NCBI RefSeq assembly: GCF_001894945.1
Contig: NZ_BCXE01000004.1
Location: 62,001 to 126,000, forward strand
Origin: Rhodococcus ruber NBRC 15591
GTDB taxonomy: Bacteria; Actinomycetota; Actinomycetes; Mycobacteriales; Mycobacteriaceae
Length of the DNA stretch: 64,000 bases
Reading direction: 5' to 3'
Below the pieces are notes generated by a model. The model was not told the origin of the DNA. It ran no database searches and saw only the letters and a list, made by a program, of their open reading frames with translations. Below are positions 57,570-64,000 of the stretch, piece after piece. The position numbers and the translations under genes are program-made. Each line of letters begins with the position of its first letter. Position 1 is the stretch's first letter.

Positions 57570-59953
57570 CCAGTACCGTCGAACCGGAGATCGGCCAGGC
57601 GCGGCGGCGCAAGGAGGACGAGCACCTCGTCACCGGACGCACCCGCTGGACCGACAATCTCGTCCTCCCCGGGATGCTGCACATGGCGATCCTGCGCAGC
57701 CCGTTCGCCCACGCCCGCATCACCTCGATCGACACGTCGGAAGCCCGGCAGAGGCCCGGCGTGGTGGCGGTGCTCACCGGTGCGGACGCCTCACCGGAGC
57801 AGGGCAGCCTGCCGTGCGCGTGGGTGATCACCCCCGACATGAAGATCCCGCCCGCGCCGTCCCTGGCCGTCGACACGGTCAACTTCGCCGGGGAGGCCGT
57901 CGCCGTCGTCGTCGCGCGCAGCGCCTACGAGGCGCACGACGCCCTCGAGGCGATCGACGTGGACTACGACGACCTGCCCGTGGTCCTCGACCTGGCGGAC
58001 GCGGCCCGCGACGGCGCCGACCTCGTGCACCCGGACCTCGGCACCAACGTCAGCGCGACGTGGACGTTCGATTCCGCCGAGGCCGGTACCGGGGGCGACG
58101 TCGAGCAGGCCATCCGGGACGCCGAGGTGGTCGTCGAGCGTACGTTCCGGCAGCAGCGGCTCATCCCGGCGTTCATGGAGCCGCGCTCCGTCGTGGTCGA
58201 CCCGACCGGCCCGCAGATCACGGTGTGGTCGGCCACGCAGGTCCCGCACATCCTCAAGATCATGCTGGCGATGACGCTCGGCATCCCCGAGCACAAGCTG
58301 CGGGTGATCGCCCCGGACGTCGGCGGTGGTTTCGGCGGCAAGCTGCAGGTGACGCCGGAGGAGCTGCTCGCCCTGCTCGTCGCGCGCCGGCTCGGGAAAC
58401 CGGTGAAGTACACCGAAACCCGCAGCGAGTCGATGGTCGCGGCGCATCACGGCCGCGACCAGATCCAGAAGCTCACCCTCGCCGCGCGCCGCGACGGCAC
58501 CGTCGTCGGCCTGAAGGTGGAGCTGCTGGCCGACATGGGCGCCTACCTGCGGCTGGTCACCCCGGGTGTACCGATCCTGGGTGCGTTCATGTTCAACGGC
58601 ATCTACAAGTTCGGCGCCTACCACTTCTCCTGCACCAACGTGTTCACCAACAAGGTGCCCACCGACGCCTACCGCGGGGCAGGCCGGCCGGAGGCGACGT
58701 TCGGAATCGAACGCATCATGGACGAACTCGCCGCCGAACTGTCGATGGATCCGCTCGAGCTGCGAGCGAAGAACTGGATCCGGCACGAGGAGTTCCCGTT
58801 CGACACCGTCGCGGGCCTGACGTACGACTCGGGCAACTACGAGGCCGCCACCGCGAAGGCCCGCGACCTGTTCCACTACGACGAGCTGCGCCGTGAGCAG
58901 GAGGAACGCCGTCGCCGGAACGATCCGGTCCAGCTCGGCATCGGGGTGTCGACCTTCACCGAGATGTGCGGCCTGGCCCCGTCGCGGGTGCTCGGCTCGC
59001 TCAACTACGGGGCGGGCGGCTGGGAGCACGCCGCGATCCGGATGCTGCCCACCGGCCGGGTCGAAGTGGTGACCGGCTCGTCGTCGCACGGGCAGGGGCA
59101 CGAGACGGCGTGGAGCCAGATCGTCGCCGACCGGCTCGGCGTGCCGTTCGAGGATGTCGAAGTGCTGCACGGCGATACGCAGACCTCCCCGCGCGGGCTG
59201 GACACCTACGGATCCCGGTCGCTGGCCGTGGGCGGCGTGGCGGTGGTCAAGGCCGCGGAGAAGGTGATCGCGAAGGCCCGTCCGATCGCGGCGCACATGA
59301 TGGAGTGCTCGGAGGACGACCTCGAGTTCGCCGAGGGCCGGTTCCGGGTCCGCGGCACCGAGAAGGCCGTGGGCATGAGCGACATCGCGCTCGCGGTGTT
59401 CACCGCCGCGGACCTGCCCGAGGGCATCGAACCCAACCTCGATTCCGAGGCCACCTACGACCCGGACAACTTCTCGTTCCCGCACGGCACGCACCTGTGC
59501 GCCACCGAGGTGGACACCGAGACCGGGCAGGTGCGTATCCGCTCGTACGTGTGCGTCGACGACGTCGGGCACGTCGTCAACCCGCTCATCGTGGAGGGCC
59601 AGGTGCACGGCGGCCTCGCCCAGGGCATCGCGCAGGCTCTGTACGAGGAGGCCGTGCACGACGAGTCCGGCACCCTGCTCAGCGGCTCGTTCGCCGAGTA
59701 CCTGCTGCCGTCGGCCGCGGACCTGCCGACGTTCACCACCGACCGCACCGAGACCCCCGCGACCGGAAACCCGCTGGGCGTCAAGGGGGTCGGTGAGTCC
59801 GGCACGATCGCCTCCACGCCGGCGGTGGTCAACGCCGTCCTCGACGCCGTGCGCCATCTCGGCGTGCGGGACATCGAGATGCCGTGCACGCCGATGCGGG
59901 TGTGGCACGCCGTCGAATCAGCTCGGAACTCGGCTCAGGGAGGCGTCCGATGA
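57566..59953 (+). CDS. coxL: Molybdenum hydroxylase large subunit, form II CoxL type
   Basis: 795 residues. Molybdopterin-cytosine-dinucleotide binding [18 protein letters not shown] and GVGESGT (catalytic Glu) are present. The active-site loop is AYRGAGR (368-374); form I CO dehydrogenases have AYRCSFR with the Cu-binding Cys. The enzyme is therefore form II, for which CO oxidation is doubtful; aldehyde, aromatic or N-heterocycle hydroxylation are alternatives. Confidence 0.93.
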   Translation: MTSTVEPEIGQARRRKEDEHLVTGRTRWTDNLVLPGMLHMAILRSPFAHARITSIDTSEARQRPGVVAVLTGADASPEQGSLPCAWVITPDMKIPPAPSLAVDTVNFAGEAVAVVVARSAYEAHDALEAIDVDYDDLPVVLDLADAARDGADLVHPDLGTNVSATWTFDSAEAGTGGDVEQAIRDAEVVVERTFRQQRLIPAFMEPRSVVVDPTGPQITVWSATQVPHILKIMLAMTLGIPEHKLRVIAPDVGGGFGGKLQVTPEELLALLVARRLGKPVKYTETRSESMVAAHHGRDQIQKLTLAARRDGTVVGLKVELLADMGAYLRLVTPGVPILGAFMFNGIYKFGAYHFSCTNVFTNKVPTDAYRGAGRPEATFGIERIMDELAAELSMDPLELRAKNWIRHEEFPFDTVAGLTYDSGNYEAATAKARDLFHYDELRREQEERRRRNDPVQLGIGVSTFTEMCGLAPSRVLGSLNYGAGGWEHAAIRMLPTGRVEVVTGSSSHGQGHETAWSQIVADRLGVPFEDVEVLHGDTQTSPRGLDTYGSRSLAVGGVAVVKAAEKVIAKARPIAAHMMECSEDDLEFAEGRFRVRGTEKAVGMSDIALAVFTAADLPEGIEPNLDSEATYDPDNFSFPHGTHLCATEVDTETGQVRIRSYVCVDDVGHVVNPLIVEGQVHGGLAQGIAQALYEEAVHDESGTLLSGSFAEYLLPSAADLPTFTTDRTETPATGNPLGVKGVGESGTIASTPAVVNAVLDAVRHLGVRDIEMPCTPMRVWHAVESARNSAQGGVR

Positions 59954-60807
59954 TCCCGTCGACGTTCGACTACGTCGCGCCCACCACCGTCGACGAGGCC
60001 GTCGCCGCCCTGGCCTCGGCGGGGGAGGACGCCAAGATCATCGCCGGGGGGCAGTCCCTGATGCCGGTGCTGCGGCTGCGGCTGGCGGCCCCCACCACGC
60101 TCGTCGACCTCGGACGGGTCCCGGAGTTGCGGGGTGTCCGCGAGGACGGCGGCGACCTCGTGATCGGGGCGATGACCACGCACCACGACGTGATCCACGA
60201 TCCACTCGTGCGGGAGCACGCCCGGTTGCTCGCCGAGGCCACGAGCACGGTGGCCGACCCCCAGATCCGGCACCGGGGCACCCTCGGCGGGGCTCTGGCC
60301 CACGCCGATCCCGCCGGGGATCTCGGCGCGCCGGTGCTCGCGCTCGAGGCGACCCTTGTCGCGGCGGGACCGTCGGGGCGGCGCAGCATCCCCGTCGCGG
60401 ACTTCTTCGACGACTACTTCACCACCACCCTGCAACCCGATGAGATCCTCGTCGAGGTGCGGATCCCCAAGCGCACGGGATGGGCGGCGCGGTACGAGAA
60501 GTTCAACCGGGTGGCGCACGCCTGGTCGATCGTCGCGGTCGCCGCCACCGTGCAGACGGACGGCGGCACGATCCGGCAGGCCCGGGTGGCGCTGACCAAC
60601 ATGGCGGCCGTGCCGGTCCGCGCGCACGCCGTCGAGCAGGCACTCGTCGGGCAGCCCGCGACGGCCGACACCATCCGGGCCGCCGCCGAGCGGGCCACCG
60701 AGGGCACCTCCCCCATGAGCGACGGCAACGCCGACGCCGACTACCGTCGCCAGCTCGCGCGGGTGCTCACGCGCCGTGCGGTGTCGACGGCAGCGGACGT
60801 CGCCTGA
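59950..60807 (+). CDS. coxM: Molybdenum hydroxylase FAD subunit (CoxM-like)
   Basis: 285 residues. The two FAD loops AGGQSLMPVL (about 33-42) and TLGGALAHADPAGDL (about 116-130) are intact; the C-terminal CO_deh_flav domain follows. It passes electrons from the iron-sulfur subunit to the acceptor. Coupled to CoxL by ATGA. The motif is GALAHADPAGD, matching the form II relatives. Confidence 0.93.
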   Translation: MIPSTFDYVAPTTVDEAVAALASAGEDAKIIAGGQSLMPVLRLRLAAPTTLVDLGRVPELRGVREDGGDLVIGAMTTHHDVIHDPLVREHARLLAEATSTVADPQIRHRGTLGGALAHADPAGDLGAPVLALEATLVAAGPSGRRSIPVADFFDDYFTTTLQPDEILVEVRIPKRTGWAARYEKFNRVAHAWSIVAVAATVQTDGGTIRQARVALTNMAAVPVRAHAVEQALVGQPATADTIRAAAERATEGTSPMSDGNADADYRRQLARVLTRRAVSTAADVA

Positions 60808-60829
60808 GCAAACACTGGAGACGAAAACC

Positions 60830-61507
60830 ATGCAACTCGAACACCACATGTCCGTGCCGGCACCCGTCGACGAGGTGTGGACGGCACTGCTCGATCCGGA
60901 GAAGGTGGCACCCTGCATGCCCGGGGCCACCCTCACCGGCGTCGACGGCAACGCCTTCACCGGCACGGTGAAGATCAAGATGGGGCCGGTGCAGCTGCTG
61001 TACAAGGGCACCGGCAAGTTCGTCGAGACCGACGAGCAGGCGCGTCGCGCGGTCATGGAGGCCGCGGCGAAGGACTCGCGCGGCAACGGCACCGTGAACG
61101 CGACGTTCACGATCACGCTCACCGGCGACGGCGACCGCACCGAAGGCACCGTCGTGACCGACCTGTCCATCACGGGCAAGCCCGCCCAGTTCGGCCGGGG
61201 CATGATCTCCGACGTCGGCGGCAAGATCATCGAGCAGTTCACGGCGTGCCTGGCGGACAAGCTCGGCGGCCCGCCCGCCGCCCCGGCCCCGGCCCCGACG
61301 CCGGAAGCGGTCACACCCGCCGCGCCCGCCGCACCGGCGGTCGCGCCGGTGACCCCGGCCCCGGCGGCGCAACCCACCGAGGCTGCCCCGCTGGACCTGA
61401 TGCAGTTCGCCCGCGGGTCGGTGCTGAAGAGGGTCGGGCCGGCGGTGGCCGTCGGGGCGCTGCTGGCGCTGATCATCTACCTGGTGCTGCGGCGCCGACA
61501 GGGGTGA
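60830..61507 (+). CDS. coxG: CoxG-like SRPBCC protein with C-terminal membrane anchor
   Basis: 225 residues. N-terminal SRPBCC/CoxG domain (VPAPVDEVWTALLDPEKVAPCMPGA), a Pro/Ala linker (about 147-187), then one hydrophobic helix AVAVGALLALIIYLVL (about 204-219) followed by basic residues: a tail-anchored protein. CoxG tethers the cytoplasmic CO dehydrogenase to the membrane; here it should place the hydroxylase near the respiratory chain. It follows CoxM by 22 bp and a terminator follows. Confidence 0.9.
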   Translation: MQLEHHMSVPAPVDEVWTALLDPEKVAPCMPGATLTGVDGNAFTGTVKIKMGPVQLLYKGTGKFVETDEQARRAVMEAAAKDSRGNGTVNATFTITLTGDGDRTEGTVVTDLSITGKPAQFGRGMISDVGGKIIEQFTACLADKLGGPPAAPAPAPTPEAVTPAAPAAPAVAPVTPAPAAQPTEAAPLDLMQFARGSVLKRVGPAVAVGALLALIIYLVLRRRQG

Positions 61508-61540
61508 GCCGAGGCCGCCGAGCCCGCCGAAAACGCACGG

Positions 61541-61578
61541 ACCCCGCCGGCGCATACATCCGAGAGCGCCGGCGGGGT
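61541..61578 (+). terminator. Hairpin after coxG
   Basis: Perfect 13-bp stem ACCCCGCCGGCGC / GCGCCGGCGGGGT (61541-61553, 61566-61578) with a 12-nt loop; it ends the cox operon. Confidence 0.8.
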
Positions 61579-61774
61579 CGTCGGGCGCCGGCACGACCGC
61601 GAGGTCCTTCCGGCGGATCACCCACGCAGGGGGGAGTGGGTGATCGCCCTCCACGCTAACGCGACACGAAACCCGTGCGCCGCCCCCGCAGCACGAAAGA
61701 CGCAACCGTTGCGGGATCGATATCCGCCGCGGCCCGACGGAATGAAACCGGAACCGGTGGAGGTTGGACTCGGC

Positions 61775-62644
61775 GTGACGGATTCGACGAAGGCAGAGAA
61801 CTCGACGCAGACTCCCCCGCTCGGCCGTTTCGGCGTCTGGCGGCACGCGACCGGTCTCCCCCCGGAGACCGGGGCCGAGATCGAGAAACTCGGTTACGGC
61901 ACGATCTGGATCGGCGGCTCACCGCCCGCCGACCTCGAGGTGGCCGAACGCCTCCTCGACGCCACCGAGACCGTGGTCGTCGCCACCGGCATCGTCAACA
62001 TCTGGACCGCTCCCGCCGACGAGATCGCCGCCTCCTACCACCGGCTCGAGGAGCGCCACCCCGGCCGCTTCCTGCTCGGGGTCGGCGTCGGCCACCCCGA
62101 GGCGCACGGTGAGACGTACCGCAAGCCGTACACGGCGCTGGTCGAATACCTGGACGTGCTCGACCGCGAGGGCGTACCCGCGGCGCGGCGGGTGCTCGCC
62201 GCGCTGGGACCGAAGGTGCTGAAGCTGTCCGCAGACCGGTCCGCCGGGGCCCATCCCTACCTCACCACCCCCGAGCACACCCGTGAGGCGCGCGACGTGC
62301 TCGGCCCGGACGTCGTGCTCGCGCCCGAGCAGAAGATCGTGCTGTCCACCGACGTCGCCACGGCCCGCGACGTCGGCCGCAAGGCCGTGGCCAACCCGTA
62401 TCTGAAACTGCGCAACTACCGCGCGAATCTGGAACGCACCGGCTTCACCGCCGAGGAACTCGACAACGACGGCACCGACCGGGTCGTCGACGCACTCGTC
62501 GCGCACGGCGACGCGGAGTACATCGCGACCCGGCTGCGAGAGCACCTCGACGCCGGGGCGGACCACGTCGCGGTGCAGACCCTGCCGATGCGCGACGACC
62601 CGGTCCCGGCCCTGCGCGAGGTAGCCGCAGCTCTCGGGCTCTGA
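61775..62644 (+). CDS. LLM-class F420-dependent oxidoreductase
   Basis: 289 residues from the GTG at 61775 (GGAGG 11 bp upstream); an ATG at 61742 is in frame. LGRFGVWRH, GYGTIWIGGSP, ATGIVNIWT and RFLLGVGVGHPE are typical of the mycobacterial TIGR03620-like luciferase-like monooxygenases that use coenzyme F420. Substrate unknown. It stands alone, downstream of the cox terminator. Confidence 0.85.
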   Translation: MTDSTKAENSTQTPPLGRFGVWRHATGLPPETGAEIEKLGYGTIWIGGSPPADLEVAERLLDATETVVVATGIVNIWTAPADEIAASYHRLEERHPGRFLLGVGVGHPEAHGETYRKPYTALVEYLDVLDREGVPAARRVLAALGPKVLKLSADRSAGAHPYLTTPEHTREARDVLGPDVVLAPEQKIVLSTDVATARDVGRKAVANPYLKLRNYRANLERTGFTAEELDNDGTDRVVDALVAHGDAEYIATRLREHLDAGADHVAVQTLPMRDDPVPALREVAAALGL

Positions 62645-62711
62645 CACCCGGACGGGACCGCGCCGGCCGGTGCGGTCCCGTCCTCCGCGGCGGGAGCGGT
62701 GCGGCGCCGAT

Positions 62712-63446
62712 TCACCGGTCCCCGCTCCGGATCCGGACGCAGCAGAATCCCGGTTCCGGGGCAAGCTCGGTGTCGAGCTCGGCAGTGTCGAGACCGGCAG
62801 CCCCGAGCCCGGCGACGACCGCCTCGACCAGAGCGAGGTTCATGCCGCAGACCAGGTCGCGGTGTTCGCCGGCCAGCCGGTCGAAGGGGCAGTTCGCCAA
62901 CCGGATCTGCCCGTCGCCGGACAGGCGCGGCTCGTAGCCGTGCCGGGCGAGCACCCGCGCCACGCCCTCGAGGCCGGCCGGTGCCTCGACATCGCCTCCG
63001 TTCGCGGGGCCGTCCGCCGGGGCCGGCTCCGCCGCGATCCGCCGTCCCCGCTCGGCGGCGGCGGCCCGCACCGCCTCCGCGACGGGCACCGACTCACGCA
63101 TCGACCGCTCGATGGCAGTTGCCAGAATCTCCCCCGCCAGGTCGTAGCGACGCTCGGGCAGGGAGATCGATAATTCCTGCGACGAGCGCCGGTAGAGCTT
63201 CGACGGCCGTCCTGCGCCCGGGCCGGTCCGTCCCGAAAGCCGTCGGAACTCCGTCTCGAGCAGACCGTCGACGACGAGCCGGTCGAGATGGAATTTCGCC
63301 GCATGCACCGGCACCTCCACCGCGGCCGCCGCCTCCTCGCGCCCGACCGCGTCCGCCTGCGCGACGACGTAGCGGTAGAGCGAGCGCCGGACCGGGTCCG
63401 CCAGCGCCCCGATCCCTGCGGCCTGCTCCGCGAACTCGTCCTGCAC
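62712..63446 (-). CDS. ArsR-like HTH regulator with C-terminal cysteine motif (COG2345/SufR-like)
   Basis: 244 residues. N-terminal winged HTH (LADPVRRSLYRYVV, VHAAKFHLDRLVVDGLLE) and a C-terminal domain with CPFDRLAGEHRDLVCGMN and FCC. The Cys-x13-Cys followed by a distal Cys pair resembles the cluster ligands of SufR, so an iron-sulfur or thiol redox sensor is likely. Divergent from a DoxX-like gene across operator-like repeats. Confidence 0.8.
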   Translation of the reverse strand: MQDEFAEQAAGIGALADPVRRSLYRYVVAQADAVGREEAAAAVEVPVHAAKFHLDRLVVDGLLETEFRRLSGRTGPGAGRPSKLYRRSSQELSISLPERRYDLAGEILATAIERSMRESVPVAEAVRAAAAERGRRIAAEPAPADGPANGGDVEAPAGLEGVARVLARHGYEPRLSGDGQIRLANCPFDRLAGEHRDLVCGMNLALVEAVVAGLGAAGLDTAELDTELAPEPGFCCVRIRSGDR

Positions 63447-63457
63447 GCTCGTCCTCC

Positions 63458-63526
63458 TTCTAAAAGAGAAACTTCTTGACGTAATCTACGTCACATATCT
63501 AAAATAGAGCCTACTCTCTTTTAGAA
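63458..63526. promoter_or_regulatory. Operator-rich divergent promoter
   Basis: TTCTAAAAGAGA (63458-63469) and TCTCTTTTAGAA (63515-63526) are perfect inverted copies; TCTAAAATAGA near 63498 is a third. TGACGTA-ATC-TACGTCA (63477-63493) is a perfect 17-bp palindrome. The -35 TTGACG (63476-63481) and -10 TAAAAT (63500-63505), 18 bp apart, sit among them and read toward the DoxX-like gene. Confidence 0.75.
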
Positions 63527-63540
63527 GTCAGGAGACTTCG

Positions 63541-63990
63541 ATGAGCCCCTCACCTCTCTCCCCTGCCACATCCCCTCACACCCGCACCGACGCCGAGGTC
63601 GGAGCACGCCAGGCATTCATCCTCCTCCGGACCGTCTTCACCGTCGCTCCGATCGCCTTCGGCCTCGACAAGTTCACGAACCTGCTCACCGAGTGGGAGC
63701 ACTATCTCGCCCCCTGGATCGACGACATCGTCCCCGGCACCGCCCACCAGGCCATGCTCGCGGTGGGAGCGGTCGAGATCCTCGCCGGCATCCTCGTCGC
63801 GATCCGGCCTGCGATCGGCGGCTACGTCGTCGCCGCATGGCTGCTCGGCATCATCGTCGATCTGCTCACCCTGGGCGGCTACCTCGACATCGCACTGCGC
63901 GACGTCGGACTGGCGGTCGCCGCCCTCGCCCTGGCCCGGCTGGCTACCGCCCCGGCCGCCCGGCGCAGAGTCGCCGCCGGCGCCCCGTGA
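63541..63990 (+). CDS. DoxX-like small integral membrane protein
   Basis: 149 residues with four predicted helices (about 27-45, 66-88, 92-112, 117-135) and polar ends. LRTVFTVAPIAFGLDKFTNLL and the helix arrangement fit the DoxX/DoxD-like group, whose members take part in thiol or quinone redox at the membrane. Strong promoter with operator repeats; divergent from the cysteine-bearing regulator that probably represses it. The gene ends 10 bp before the window edge. Confidence 0.75.
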   Translation: MSPSPLSPATSPHTRTDAEVGARQAFILLRTVFTVAPIAFGLDKFTNLLTEWEHYLAPWIDDIVPGTAHQAMLAVGAVEILAGILVAIRPAIGGYVVAAWLLGIIVDLLTLGGYLDIALRDVGLAVAALALARLATAPAARRRVAAGAP

Positions 63991-64000
63991 ATTCGAGCGG

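Noticed and set aside
57566-59953. Aerobic CO dehydrogenase (form I) identity
   Set aside because: The active-site loop is AYRGAGR and lacks the Cys of AYRCSFR; the subunit order is S-L-M, as usual for form II enzymes.

Overview
The window is a gene-dense, very GC-rich stretch of actinobacterial chromosome. A Rhodococcus or close relative (Nocardiaceae) fits best. The grounds are the frequent GTG starts and ATGA/GTGA stop-start overlaps, a near-consensus IdeR iron box, an F420-type luciferase-like oxidoreductase, a complete set of Entner-Doudoroff marker genes, and many CoA-thioester and aromatic-acid catabolic genes. The genus is inference. I see no rRNA, tRNA, CRISPR array, transposase, integrase or phage gene. 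Every CDS looks intact except the first, which is cut by the window edge.

Layout. (1) 1-578: a TerD-type stress protein missing its first codons. (2) 852-17872: a CoA-thioester catabolic region in five alternating transcription blocks. It holds two acyl-CoA ligases, a metallo-beta-lactamase-fold hydrolase, two adjacent LysR regulators, two thiolases, two short-chain dehydrogenases, three acyl-CoA dehydrogenases, a class III CoA-transferase and an MFS carrier. Three of its promoter gaps share a 23-bp motif. (3) 17971-26758: a tightly coupled minus-strand run of six enzyme genes plus a metabolite:H+ symporter. It includes an NAD-type quinate/shikimate dehydrogenase, a KstD-like flavoprotein, an old-yellow-enzyme-like reductase, two sugar/cyclitol-type oxidoreductases and a TIM-barrel enzyme resembling 3-dehydroshikimate dehydratase. 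A LysR gene, an SDR, pobA and an IclR regulator follow (26904-30811). Together they suggest conversion of a hydroaromatic acid to a hydroxybenzoate and then protocatechuate.

(4) 30866-32948: three tandem, diverged AIM24-family genes. (5) 33099-34321: an IdeR box, bacterioferritin-associated ferredoxin, bacterioferritin and an AhpD-like protein. (6) 34367-42259: small regulators, a GNAT protein, a PrmC-like methyltransferase, a CGNR zinc-finger regulator, a P-loop protein, a sigma-region-4-only protein, a TetR/DHA2 efflux pair and an orphan AAA ATPase. (7) 42265-51561: sugar catabolism, with two ROK repressors, zwf-edd-eda, a sugar/H+ symporter and a ROK glucokinase. (8) 51743-61507: a molybdenum hydroxylase cluster (CoxD/E-like maturation pair, XdhC, then CoxS-L-M-G). 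The CoxL active-site loop is form II, so the substrate is unknown and need not be CO. It is interrupted by an inverted PLP decarboxylase and a DUF6098-type gene. (9) 61775-63990: an F420-type oxidoreductase and a SufR-like regulator divergent from a small DoxX-like membrane protein across an operator-rich promoter.

The least expected signals are three. First, short tandem repeats whose unit contains the stop codon sit at the 3' ends of four unrelated genes, and their periods are never multiples of three, so the copies place stops in successive frames. Second, the 23-bp motif is shared between CoA-cluster promoters. Third, the hydroaromatic operon does not match the standard quinate/shikimate gene set.
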